Origin: Paracyclopina nana
Lineage: Eukaryota > Arthropoda > Copepoda > Cyclopoida > Cyclopettidae
Length of the DNA stretch: 64,000 bases
Direction: 5' to 3'
NCBI GenBank assembly: GCA_019096065.1
Contig: JAGUCH010000001.1
Span: 17,670,001-17,734,000 of the forward strand
Shown: positions 46,006-57,034 of the stretch, piece after piece
How the letters are laid out: every line of letters begins with the position of its first letter
Position numbering within the stretch: position 1 is the first letter of the stretch
Position numbers and translations under genes: made by a program
Notes under the pieces: model-generated
Seen by the model: the letters and a program-made list of their open reading frames with translations, nothing else
The model's database searches: none
What the model was told of the DNA's origin: nothing

Positions 46006-46403
46006 AGGTTAGGTTATCTCAACCCAGGGGATGATACATTCCCTTCCGCCCCTAGCTCCCAGGGGCCTTGCCCCAGGGGGCAAAGTCATTAATACAAAAG
46101 GACCCGATTTTTGTGCCCTACATTTGATTTTTATGAAGTTTTTCATTCTACCTATAGTACATTTTCGAGCAAGCATCCTTTTTGTTCTTTTCCCTAATGT
46201 TTAGTGGAAAAAGGTGTCCCTTCCCAGGCCCACGGGCCCAAGGGTTGCCCCAGAGCCATGCCCTTTATATCCTAGCCTATTCAGGCCACGCCCTACAACT
46301 TCTATTAATGAAATTTTTCAATCCACCTATCCGTTGGGCCCACTCGCTTCATAAGTATCATCGTTTTAACCCAATTTTTCACTTTTGGGCCTCCATTCAA
46401 CTT
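46006..46403. other. intergenic, nothing recognised
   Basis: Slightly GC-richer spacer; short frames only. Confidence 0.35.
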
Positions 46404-46640
46404 TGGTGCTGAATGCTGGTTATGACTTCCAAACCGACTACAACCCTGCTGAGTACTTTAATTACAACAATTCCCAGCAACGGCTGAGCAACTCAGAGTT
46501 CAGCGCTCACCACCAAGGCGGTGGACTACCATCCCAATGCAGTTGTGGAGCATGCTCACCAATTGAGTGCGGAGCAAATGCTGAGGATCAACAACAACAA
46601 GTTGACTCCGCTGAGCAAGGCTTCCGGAAACAGTGAATAG
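46404..46640 (+). pseudogene. fragment 1 of an unknown gene (QQRLSNSEFSAHHQGG segment)
   Basis: It encodes DYNPAEYFNYNNSQQRLSN, then SEFSAHHQGG, in one frame. The match to fragment 2 continues only after a frame change (VDYHPNAV, EHAHQLSAEQML). No start, promoter or splice structure is visible. The source gene is not in the window. Confidence 0.6.
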
Positions 46641-46915
46641 TTCTTCCGGAACAATGGCCAACAATAGCTTGCAAGGCTCCTTGATCAGTGTCAACAGTTG
46701 CAGACCACCAAGTTCAGTATCAAAAACGATGCGAAACATTACACAAGTATAATATCATGTAATCCAAAGACTATATCACCATTATAACTTTTTTTTCTTT
46801 GCACCCGGCTGTGAAAGCTACCCCATCACATAATATAATGAATAAAATCTAGTTCATTGTTGCCAACTAGATCATGGCTAAGGCTGGTAATGGCTCTCTA
46901 ACTAAATATCATGGT
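46641..46915. other. spacer, nothing recognised
   Basis: No feature seen. Confidence 0.3.
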
Positions 46916-47229
46916 AATTGCGAAAAGCTTGTCTTGAGCTTAGATTAATGCTACAAAGTCGGTTCAGATGGCGCTAGTTGCATTCTGAAATAACTCTGTT
47001 TGTGGGCTTTTTTCGGAATCAAATGGCCCATTGCGGAATTTGTCATCCGTTAACACACACAAAGTGCGAGGTTGAAACGCCGGCCCGTGTTGATGAAATC
47101 ACAAACCCACTTTTATTCGCGCCCAAATTATGACGTCATTTTGATCTGAATTGCCCTCTGTGTACGAGTGCAGCGCCATCTATATATGATTTGGCATTAA
47201 TCAAAGCTTGAGGCAAGCTTTTCCCAATT
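46916..47229 (+). mobile_element. 314-bp TIR MITE, copy 2
   Basis: Same length and orientation as 19,772-20,085, with ends AATTGCGAAAAGCTTG and CAAGCTTTTCCCAATT. AGATGGCGC lies near 46,967 and GCGCCATCT near 47,173. It abuts fragment 2 of the unknown gene directly. Confidence 0.75.
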
Positions 47230-47393
47230 ACTACGACTACAACCCTACTGAGTACTTTAATTACTACAACAATGCTCAGCAACGGCTGAGCAACTCAGAG
47301 TTCAGCGCTCACCACCAAGGCGGTGGGGTGGACTACCATCCCATTGCAGTTGCGGAGCATGCTCAGCAATTGAGTGCGTGGCCAATGCTGTGA
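47227..47393 (+). pseudogene. fragment 2 of the same unknown gene
   Basis: It encodes YDYNPTEYFNYYNNAQQ, RLSNSEFSAHHQGGG and VDYHPIAVAEHAQQLS in one frame, then stops after a divergent WPML. The alignment with fragment 1 covers about 150 bp. Fragment 1 has lost bases inside the GGGVDYHP segment. Confidence 0.6.
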
Positions 47394-47845
47394 ATGGCCA
47401 ACAAAAGTTGACTCCAATGAGCAAGGATTCCAATTTCAGGCAGGGTATTCTGTGTGGCCATATATAGCCAATATTAAATTGGCCATTTTATACCAAATTC
47501 AACCCAGTGGTTTACATCATTAGAAAGCTCACTTCAGCCAAAATATGCCCATGATTTAGAGGCTCTACTGGTCAAAGGCTAAAAAGGTCAAAGGCTGAAT
47601 AATTATTGGCTAGTCAGTTAAAAGCTACGTTTGTAAAGGCTACCTTGCAACAGGCTAATTTGGTTAAAGGCTATGCTTTACAAATGGCTATTTTGATTAT
47701 ATCTGCGAAATTGGCGCAAATTGCGGAAAATCAACCCAGCACAAAATCACGCGCGTCGCTTAATAGCCTACTATGTCATCGCACGCGGTAATATCCTTAT
47801 TTAGCAGCAGAAAAACGGTTGAAAAATCCATCAGTTTGAATTAAG
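47394..47845. other. spacer upstream of the MULE, nothing recognised
   Basis: AT-rich with GGCTA-type words; no terminal inverted repeat for the MULE could be identified here. Confidence 0.35.
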
Positions 47846-49158
47846 ATGTCATCGGACATTCCTGATCATTCTTTCATTGTTGAGAAAAAAATCACCAAGA
47901 CCGGAAAAAGTGTTGGTGAAGTGAAATATTTTGCTACCTTAATTGTTCCTCCATATACATTCAAGAGAAGAAGAGATGCCAAAAACTTGACTGGTCGAGC
48001 ATATTTCAGTTGCAATGAGTGCTCAAAGTTGAGTGTCACAACTTATGCAGTTGCAATCTAAGACACTTTGGATGATGGGACCCCAACCTACACCCTGCTG
48101 CAATGGCCAACTGCCCATGAATGCTCTCCAAGTAGCACAGAGCACCTGGTCCTACATTTTCGGAAAAGGCTGTATGAAGCTGTTGAGGCCAACCCATGTA
48201 TGCCTATATACAAAATATACTATGACACTCGGAAGGAAATTGCAAATCATAACTCTGATGAGATGCTAACACTCATGCAAGAATTGCCAATTTATCAAAA
48301 CATGCAGAAGCAGCTTCATGAACACAGGCGAAATTTCATTCCGAGAGCTCCAATCTCCTTTGAAGATTTTGACTTGGCTTGTTCTTGGTTTGAAACTGAT
48401 GCAAAGGAGTCAATTGTCAAGGGGGACATTACTTGTGACTCAGGGAGAGTTGTCTTATTTGCTCTTAAAGACACTTTGAAGACTTTGTCCAGGGCAAAAA
48501 CTATGAGTGCAGACTGCACTTTCAAAAGTTGCCCCAAGCTGTGGTACCAGCTCATGGTTGTCTCTTGTGAAGTCCAAGAGGATATTTGGATACCAACTGC
48601 TTTTGGGTTCCTACCTGACAAGAAGCTGGACACCTACAAAGCCTTCTTCAAGCTACTAAAGGAAAGTATGCAGAGTGAGAATATGGAGCTGTCTGCATCA
48701 TACATTATGTCAGATTTTGAGCTGAACCTTCGTAGAGGCATTACAAGCATCTTTCCTGAAGTCCTCCTAAAGGGGTGCCATTTTCACTATAGGTGGGTTG
48801 GTAATGTGCGAATTTCTTGATCTTATTGCTGGTTATTTCTTGCTTCCTATTCTTAGCTCACTTTGATTCTTACAAATTGTAGACTCGTCTCACTTCAACT
48901 CTTGCTTCAATTCAGTTTTCCCTGACCTGAATTCTTGCTTCTTTGATCTTCTCTTTTCTTGCTCATCTATCTTTATTTGGTATGATTGCTAAAGTTTAAT
49001 TATTCTTTAGCAAGTGCATTTGGGCTAAAGTGGTTGATGCTGGGCTCAAAAGTGATTATTCAAAAGCAGAGCACTCTGATTTGGCAGCTTTGGTTAAAAG
49101 TGCTATTGGCCTGCCATTTGTTCCTCTCGACCGCATTGGTGAAGGAATGGACATCATT
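47846..49158 (+). pseudogene. MULE (FLYWCH-type) transposase, interrupted and truncated
   Basis: The reading frame begins at 47,846 and runs to 48,792, with one in-frame TAA at 48,059-48,061. A GT-AG intron (48,793-49,020) leads to a second exon, which runs until the Ty3 element begins. The N-terminal part has a FLYWCH-like zinc region (GRAYFSCNECS then HEC). The central part has the MULE DDE core: a D in SADCTFKS, a D in MSDFELNL, and GCHFHY. The end reads LPFVPLDRIGEGMD, then is cut at about 49,158. MULE transposases move DNA transposons by cut-and-paste. This copy cannot be active. Confidence 0.82.
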
Positions 49159-50260
49159 GTAGCAGGATCCCGAGCACGCGACACCTTCGCTCCCGCCTCC
49201 ATCCCTGGGGAAGTCGTTGTTTCCGACAACGACCAAATAAGACCGGGAAGAGGAGGCAACAATATTAGTGCGTTCCGGCTGAAAGTATGCCACGAACATC
49301 AACCTCACCCTCGCTGAGGCTACGGTGGCTGAGGCTACCAAAAGCTCACGAGAGGGAGTAACTTGGGCAGCAGGTCCCGCCACCCGCGTCGTCCCCCGAG
49401 ACACCGAGTGCGGATGCTGTGCCCCCTGGGTCCAAACACCAGGACCGTTTCCGCGTCGAGGCCGGGGTGCCCCTGAGAAGAGGCCATCTACCCCGGGCCA
49501 CCGGAAGCGCGCTACATAGTCGGCGCTGCATCACTCTGCAGAAGAGTGCAACGAGCCACTATATGAGAGCTAGTCACTATACATGCATCGCAAATGCCAA
49601 TAAATCAAATTCGATCAACACGATCAATTCTTTGCTCATTCTCATGCTCCCAATTCGATTCGAATACCTGCGCAGCGAACTGCCGGGTCGGCCACACCCC
49701 CGCACGTCACGATCGACGGCCTCGAGGCCGCGGTCGCCCAAAGCCACGCAGGGCGGGCCAGCGACCCCCCCTGAGGCAGAGCCAGAGCCGCTCCATTTCA
49801 ATGCATTTCAACGCATAATTGCCGCTGCTGCAATTTACGCATCGGCCATCTTGCAGTGAGGCAAGAGAGCGCCAATAAACAAGCCGTAAAACTGGCCCCT
49901 TTATGAGGGCTGCATGCTGTGCTTCACATGTGCAAGGCAATTATCGAGATTGTCTGTCAACGCACTAAAAGCCATTATTCTCGCATGCACAGCAGTCGCT
50001 CCAAACAACCTTCTTGTTTTACGATCGTCAAAATCTCCTATCGAGGACCGGATCGCACAAACAATTTCAATTGCCATGCTAAAACGATCACCCGAGGGTC
50101 GGAAAAATGCAGCGGATGCTGCGGGTGAGCGGTCGCTGCACAGGGGACGAGAGAGGCTATAAAAGATCGAGTACCAGGGGGAAAAGACCCAGTTCTTTGG
50201 ATTCACTCCAAGTTGTTGCACCCCTGCTCTCGCGCTTTTTACGCCACTCTCGGTAAATAT
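49158..50260 (+). repeat. putative 5' LTR and leader of the Ty3 element
   Basis: From the junction with the MULE to roughly 70 bp before the gag start. It begins TG and is GC-rich and non-coding. The LTR cannot be confirmed without its partner. The boundary near 50,260 is a guess, because I could not recognise a primer-binding site. Confidence 0.45.
50158..50164 (+). promoter_or_regulatory. TATA box of the retrotransposon
   Basis: GGCTATAAAAGATC lies about 170 bases upstream of the gag start codon, in the position expected of the LTR U3 promoter. Confidence 0.55.
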
Positions 50261-50329
50261 TCATTCACTTGCTTTCACCAGGGCCTTAAGCCAACCCCTT
50301 TTCGCTTCTGCAGCCGCCGCTCACTCATC

Positions 50330-51697
50330 ATGCCTGTCGAACGATCTCCTCCTCACACCTCTGCGAACGAGGAGCTCGGGACGTCCCCAGACAGCCACGA
50401 GTTGGGGCCCCACCCCACCGGGCTTCAACAACGCTTCGAAGCCGATTTAAGCACCCTCGGGGCCCACGGGGCCGCCACCGGGAGCCATTCTGGCCTAGAC
50501 CCTCTCGGGTTTCCGCGGAACCACGGATCGGCCGCTGAGACCGTCACTGGGACCAGGCCGCGCCCCGGGCCCGGGGCTAGGGTGGATCCGCCAAACCAAC
50601 CAGCTGAGACTGACCCGGCTGGCGCCGGCGCCAACCCCGACACCGAGGGGCTGTCGCAGTCGATGCTGCTGCAATTCCTGAGGTCCATGGAGGCCCAGCG
50701 GCAGGCGGATGCACAGGCCTGCAAACAGGAGGCCGAACTACGGCTCCTGGAGATCAACACCCGCCGTCTCGAGGCCGAAAACGCCGCTGCTCGTTCCGGG
50801 CGCAAGCGCAAACTCGAAAAGTTCGAGGACACGGAAGCGGACAAGTGGCTCACCTTCCGCCTTCATGTGGAGGCCACCTTCTTGGGGTCCAAGGATACCG
50901 AGGCCACCAAGAAACTGGAGGTCAAGCATGCCATGGTGGGCGCGGCACTTCGTACTATCAATGAGGTAGATCTGCTCCTGACGGACGAAAGCTTCACCCT
51001 CAAGCACCTGCTCGACGCCTACGAGAGGTTCTTCGTCACCGCTACGTCGTCCCAGGTGGCCCGTATAGCCCTCGAAACGGCCCATCAGCGCTCTGATGAA
51101 GGGATTCCCCAATGGCACGCTAGGCTACGCAGCATCTTCGTCCGCGCTAAGCCTGAGCTAGCCAAGGAGGTCGAGACCTACCCCGACTTGATCCGTATGT
51201 TTGTGACCAAGCTTCACCGCAAGGATGTGGTCATGGGCATCGCCGGACACAAATTCACCACCATGGCCGACGCCTTGGAAGCCGCCAGTCAAGCTGAATG
51301 TTGGTTGTCGTTGGGGCAAGGTAAAGGCCGCGTCGCCGCCATGATTCCCGGAGCCGGCGACGACTCCACGGTCGTATGCTTCTACTGCGAGCGTAAGGGT
51401 CACCGCAAGAGCGAATGCAGGACCCTCGACTCCGACAAGCGTAATGGCCGCTACGACTCCAAGATCGACAAGTGGGCTCACGCAGCTTCCCTCAACAAGG
51501 ACCAGGCGGCTCGAGGACAGAGTTCCCGAGGTCGAGGACGAAGGCGCGCCTCCGACCAGAAAAGGACCTCCGATCGGCAAGGCTCGTCGAACAAAAAGCC
51601 TCGAGTCAATGAAATCTACGAGGCCAAGCCCAAGGAAGAACCCGAATCCGAGGCCTCGGATGATGCGGCACCGGGAAACGACTCGACCCGGTTGTAG
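50330..51697 (+). CDS. gag: Ty3/Gypsy Gag, 455 aa
   Basis: The frame starts at ATG 50,330 (MPVERSPP) in a poorly structured Pro/Gly/Ala-rich region. A helical capsid-like middle follows (KLEKFEDTEADKWLTFRL to FTTMADALEAASQAECW). There is one CCHC zinc knuckle, CFYCERKGHRKSEC, and a basic tail (RGRGRRRAS). This is a typical Ty3 Gag: the nucleocapsid knuckle packages the element's RNA. The frame is intact and ends at TAG 51,695-51,697, before the protease. Confidence 0.88.
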   Translation: MPVERSPPHTSANEELGTSPDSHELGPHPTGLQQRFEADLSTLGAHGAATGSHSGLDPLGFPRNHGSAAETVTGTRPRPGPGARVDPPNQPAETDPAGAGANPDTEGLSQSMLLQFLRSMEAQRQADAQACKQEAELRLLEINTRRLEAENAAARSGRKRKLEKFEDTEADKWLTFRLHVEATFLGSKDTEATKKLEVKHAMVGAALRTINEVDLLLTDESFTLKHLLDAYERFFVTATSSQVARIALETAHQRSDEGIPQWHARLRSIFVRAKPELAKEVETYPDLIRMFVTKLHRKDVVMGIAGHKFTTMADALEAASQAECWLSLGQGKGRVAAMIPGAGDDSTVVCFYCERKGHRKSECRTLDSDKRNGRYDSKIDKWAHAASLNKDQAARGQSSRGRGRRRASDQKRTSDRQGSSNKKPRVNEIYEAKPKEEPESEASDDAAPGNDSTRL

Positions 51698-51771
51698 AGA
51701 GCTCCAGCCGGGTCCCCTCACCTTCCTCCATATTAGCAGCTCTCGACCACATCGCCAGTCATCAACGATTC

Positions 51772-54700
51772 ATGGCCCAAGTCCCGATCCGCATCGGCAA
51801 GATCAAAGCCAGGGCCCTGGTCGACAGCGGCAACAGCTGGCGCACGTGCATCTCCGAGAATTTCGCTCGCCGACTTGGAGTTCTTCCACACGGTCTCCGG
51901 CCCATGCTCGACATGCCCGCGGTGGGCACCGCCCACGCGCAGCAACGCCTCCAGGTCCTGGGGGAGTTACGGCAACCACTGCGAGTGCAGCTGGGTAATC
52001 ACCCTCACTCCTTCTCTATCCGACCCGCAGTGGTACGAAACCTCTCCATGGATTTCAACTTGTCAGGGCCATTCCTGAGCCACCACCGCATCGACCAGCT
52101 CCACTCCCAAGGGACCCTGCGCGTGCACGGGAAGCAGATCCCGCTGGTGGGCGCCCTCCAACCCGCTGAGGATCAGGAAGAGTACGAAATCCGGATTCTG
52201 CGGCCCGTCAATATTCCAGCCCGCACTGTCACCCTGGTGGCCGCCGTAGCCCCTCACTGGCCCCACGGGTCCACACGGGCCGCCGCCCTCGAAGCAGGGC
52301 CCCAGTTTGCCGCGCAGACGCAGCTGGCGCCCTGGAACGTTGCACTGGTCCAGCCGCGGGCCGGCGGCAGCCTGGCAGTTGGGGTGCTGAACCCCCTGGA
52401 TCACCCGCTCCGCCTTAAGGGCGGAGTGATCTACGGCACCCTCCGCGTCTACGAAGAAGACGAGGGCCCCAGCGGAACCGAGGCTACTCCCTCGGTGCGC
52501 GCGGTGAGCACGCCGGCCACCACCCGCAGTACCAGCCGGAAGCAGTCGGAGTCCGATGCCAAGCGCCGCTACGAGCAAGCTGACCGTATCATCGACACCT
52601 TCAAGCTGAACGAGAACGACATGCTCAAAGATAATCCCAAGCGGCTGGCTCAAGCCGCCACCCTGCTCGCGGCCCACGCCGGAGCCTTTTCATTTGACGG
52701 CCGCACGGGGCAGACCACACTGGTCGAGCATGCCATAGATCTCAAGCCTGGGACGAAGCCCATCAACATCCGTCGGCGACCCATCAATCCGAACCTCGAG
52801 GCGTCCCTGAAGGAACAGATCCAGAAGTGGTTGGATGAAGAAGTCATCACGCCCATCACTTCGCCGTGGTCCGCTCCTCTTGTTCCCGTCCGCAAGAAGG
52901 ATGGCACGCTGCGATGGTGCGTAGATTATAGGGAACTCAACAAGGCCACTGTAGTCGACTCACACCCCATCGGAGACGTCAGGGACAACCTCAGCCGACT
53001 GGCCCGCTCCACGGTGTTTTCGACGTTGGACGCGGTGGGTGCCTTTAACGTGGTTCCCATTCGGGCAGAGGACGTGGAGAAGACCACCTTTTCCACAGGG
53101 GACGGCTCATACGCCTTCCTCAAGATGCCCTTCGGCCTCACCAATGCGCCCAAGACATACAGCCGCCTCAATAGGATGGTTCTGGAGGGCATATCATGGG
53201 ACGTTGCCCTGCCATACCTCGATGACTGCTTAGTCCATTCAACCGACTTCGAGTCCCACCTCCGCAACTTGCGCCTGGTGCTGCAGGCCCACGAGAAAGC
53301 AGGACTTCTGCTGAAGCCGTCCAAATGTCACCTGTTCCAATCCAGAGTGACATACTTGGGGCATGTTGTCACTCCTCAGGGCCTCGAGGTCATGCCAGCC
53401 TACATTGACCTCATCCGTGAATGGCCCTTGCCTAACACCAGGAAGCAGTTGCGTATCTTCCTTGGCAAGGCCAATTATTACCGATCCTTCATCGAAAAGT
53501 ACCAACATGTCGCGGCGCCCCTGTCGGACAAGCTCTCCAAGGACGACGGCACCAGCGACAACCATGTTTTCCAACCCAGCCCGGAGTTCCGGGCCGCTTT
53601 CGACGAGCTCAAGAAAAGGCTGACCTCCGCGCCTGTACTGGCCTATCCGGACTTCGCCTCGCCTAACCCCTTCATCCTGGATACGGATTTCTCACAAGAA
53701 AACAGGGCTGTTGGAGGGGTCCTCTCCCAAGTCCAAGATCGCAAGGAAAGAGTCATCTTATACGGCGCCAAGAAGCTGAACGCCGCTCAAAGCAATTATT
53801 CCGCTAATCAGGGCGAGCTGGTGGCCGTAATAATTTTCATCAAACAATTCAAGTATTACCTGCAACACCGCCGTTTCATCCTGCGCACCGACCATCGGGC
53901 CCTCCTCTGGATCCGCTCCATGGAAGCGCCCACGGGAATGCTGGGCCGATGGCTCGACACCATCTCCAACTACGACTTCGAAGTGGTACACCGGGCAGGA
54001 GTGAAGCACGGCAACGCCGATTCCCTCAGCCGAGCGCCCCACCTGGCACAGCGGGGTGACCATATCAGCTCAGACGTCTCTGATGATGACTTTTTCCGGG
54101 TGGCTAATCTCAAGCTGATTCCCACGAAGCCGGAAGCGTGGGCTGCGGCCCAGGAGGAGGACGACGACCTGGTCCTTCTGAGACAGCTAGTCCGACTGAA
54201 ACAATCGCCTTCGCAGGAGAACCTCAACGCTGCATCACCTCGAGGTCGCGTGCTACTGGAACAACTAAGTTCCATGACCATGGATCGGCAAGGTGCTCTT
54301 CGCTTGCTGGATCGGAAGAGGCAAACCTCGCGACTGGTGGTGCCCCGCCAGTGGCAGGAAGCCAGCCTCCGCCACGTACACGACACCATGGGACACCAAG
54401 GGCGCGACTCCGTGGTCCACAGGGCAGCTCAGCACTTCTACTTCCCAGGCATGACGCGCCTGGCCGATGAAGTCGCAAGTCCTGCCTCCTTTGCCAGCGG
54501 TCCAAGCCGGGCCAGAAGAGCCAGCTGCACACCCTCAAATCGCACTACGCTGGCTACCCGCTCCAGATCTTGAGCCTCGACTACGTAGGGCCGTTCCAGC
54601 CTTCGCCGAACCGTCACCGCTACTTGTTCACTGCTAAGTGCGTCTTCACCAAATGGATCGAAGCTTTTCCGTGCGGTTCCAATGATGCTGAAACAGCCGT

Positions 54701-56044
54701 GCGGTTTTTGACGACCGAAATCATCCCTAGATTTGGCCTTCCAGAGAGACTACACACCGATCAAGGGACTCATTTCACGGCCCATCTCATGCGGGAGGTA
54801 TGCGCGGCCCTTGGGATACAAGCCACCACTACTCCTTCATACAACCCGCGCAGCAACCCGGTCGAACGGGCGCATCGGGATCTCAACGAGCTCATCAGGA
54901 AGATGGTCAAGGGTCGATACGCGGACTGGGCCGAGGTCGCTCCTTCGCCCTCTTCGTCCTCCGTACCACCAAAAACCGCTCCACGGGCATGGCACCATAT
55001 GAAATGGTTTTCGGTCGCCAACCGTCGACCAACCTGGACTTGATCTTTGGGGACCCGCAGCCGGCTGTAGCAAAGGCCACGCAAGCAGGCCGATTCGCCA
55101 AGCAACTGAAGGAGCGAATACAACTGGCGCATGAATGGGCGAGGAAGAACATCTCCAACTCGATCGAGCGACAACGACGGGCTTATCACATGGACAAGCG
55201 TGCGTTCGTAGTGGGACAGAAAGTGTGGCTGTTCACCCCGAAGGTTATTCCACGCATCTCCAAGAAGCTACAAACCTTCTGGACGGGACCGTGGACAATT
55301 GAGAAACGAGTGAACGAGCTCACTTACGAAATAGCACCAGACCCGTCTTGGGCTCGAGCGCGGAACCAAGTTGTCTCGGTAGACCGCCTTAAGTTGTACA
55401 TCCCACCTGACCAAGATCAAGGCAACGTGTCTACTGCACCACCGGCCGAGGATTTGGATCTGTCCATGTTAGGTGACGAATCCGCCGAATTCCTCGCGGA
55501 CCCACCACATGAAATCGCGGCGGAGCCCGCTAATGACCTCGCTGTACCTTATGAATATGCGGTGGCCCCGACGGACAGAGAATATGGGTTCCCAGAAGCC
55601 CGAGATGACCCCATCCCGGCCTTCAACGACGACCCCACGATACCTGAGTACGACTGCACCCGATACCAATCCGATCCGGATGAACGCCCATCCACACCGG
55701 ATAATGAGTCTCCGCAGAATACTCAGCAACTGCCAAGCCCTCCTACAGACGATGATGAGCCCAGGCGCACTAGCACAGTGGTGAAAAGGAAACGACGATC
55801 AAATGCAGAAATGTTGCAGGCTGACACCGAGAGATTCTTAGGTGGACCAGAGGCGGTCACCAAACGGTCTAGATCCAAAACACGCAGCGGTGACAGGAGA
55901 AGCACGACCGACGAAGATACGTTGCCACTGCAGCATTTGCAAGACAATCCGCCAACCGTGCATCAAACTACTAGATATCTGCTCCCGCCGCTAGAACCGC
56001 GGCCACTACCTCCCCCACAAAACAAAATGAAAAAAAGTTGTTAA
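51772..56044 (+). pseudogene. pol: Ty3/Gypsy Pol with two frameshifts
   Basis: Part 1 (51,772-54,573): aspartic protease (ALVDSG near 51,814), reverse transcriptase (FSTLDAVGAF, MPFGLTNAP, YLDD near 53,214), RNase H (FILRTDHRALLWI), and the start of the integrase HHCC domain (MGHQGRDSVV). The frame breaks near 54,475. The CLLCQRSKPG half of the zinc domain, the first and second catalytic Asp (SLDYVG, HTDQGTHF) and the Glu (NPVERAHRD) are in the next frame (to 55,043). A second break near 54,940 moves the rest into a third frame ending at 56,044. That last part holds GMAPYEMVFGRQ, a GPWTIEKRV-like end and a Pro/Asp/Ser/Arg-rich tail of about 200 residues of unknown role. Pol would normally copy and insert the element. 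Confidence 0.85.
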
Positions 56045-57034
56045 AATATAGGGATTTCGTAGTGTATTGAAATCCCGATTAGTGTCAACTATTGGCAATA
56101 AAAGCGTAACGATATCGCTAAACATATGAAATCGGAAATAGGGACTACTAAAAAACAAAGATATGAGTTATTTTTTGTTTTCAATACGTCATTCAGACTC
56201 TAAGGATAGCGCATGATTAATTAAAAAAAAAATTATTAACAAATTCGAGAGTTATTAATTATTTTAATTTGGCAATAGCGCTATTTTATTTGTTCTTATT
56301 CCATATTCTATGGATTAAGTATGGATTTAATTTTTTTTTTTTTTTTAAATATTTCAAATTCTGTTTAGTCTATTTTCTTTCCATTTATTCCCAATTTTTG
56401 GGAATTAATATGGAATTAAATGGTATGTCAATATCTACTAAACCTATTCAGTTTAGATTTAAATGGAATTAAGTATACGTGTACTTTGCTTTTAAATTAC
56501 CATTTTTTTATTATTAATTTTTATTTTTTTCCGGACATTTCATTAATAAATTCTCTATTTATCTCCTAACTTTATCCGCAAATAACGTTTACATATAACA
56601 TGATTTTTCTTAGTAATTTTTTTCTCCCTATAAGACAGCTTTAGTAGTGCTAATTAATTCCATTTAATAGTCCTATTTTTTTAATCATTAGTAGCTATTT
56701 TTTAGATATGAATTAATGCATTATTCGATACACATTTTTCAATCCTAACTAAATGGAAATGGACTACCTTTTCAATCTACCAATAATTGGCATATAATCT
56801 ACTAAAATAAATTCCAATTAATACAGATAAACATAGCATTTATTTCCATCAATAAATAGTGCTTTTTTTCATAACTAATGATTGATAGATTTGTTCATAG
56901 AAAATAACGCTCAAAATAATTATCCTCGTGATTCCTTTTGGCCCTTCATATTTCATCTTCAGATGTTTCATTATGATGACTTTCAATCTAAAATAAAGAT
57001 ATATATTCATATTTTTACCATAAAATGTTAGTTT
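56045..57034. other. AT-rich spacer, no gene seen
   Basis: Very AT-rich with repeated GGAATTAA and TATTTATT-type words. It starts immediately after the retrotransposon. No poly(A) signal for gene A can be chosen with confidence. Confidence 0.45.

Larger units (their letters stand above)
49158..56044 (+). mobile_element. Ty3/Gypsy retrotransposon, 5' flank to end of pol; 3' LTR not seen
   Basis: A GC-rich block inserted in the MULE. It begins near TGTAGCAGGATCCCG (49,158) and contains a TATA box (50,158), gag and a pol with protease-RT-RNaseH-integrase order (the Ty3/Gypsy order). It stops within the first bases after the pol stop, where the DNA turns AT-rich. No copy of the 1.0-1.1 kb 5' region follows, so the 3' LTR is missing, or lies elsewhere because of a later insertion, a deletion or an assembly join. 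Two frameshifts in the integrase region show it is not functional. Confidence 0.85.

Noticed and set aside
52063..52677. Long antisense frames in the retrotransposon (also 51,158-51,721 and 53,239-53,574)
   Set aside because: They mirror gag and pol in GC-rich coding DNA, where antisense frames stay open by chance.
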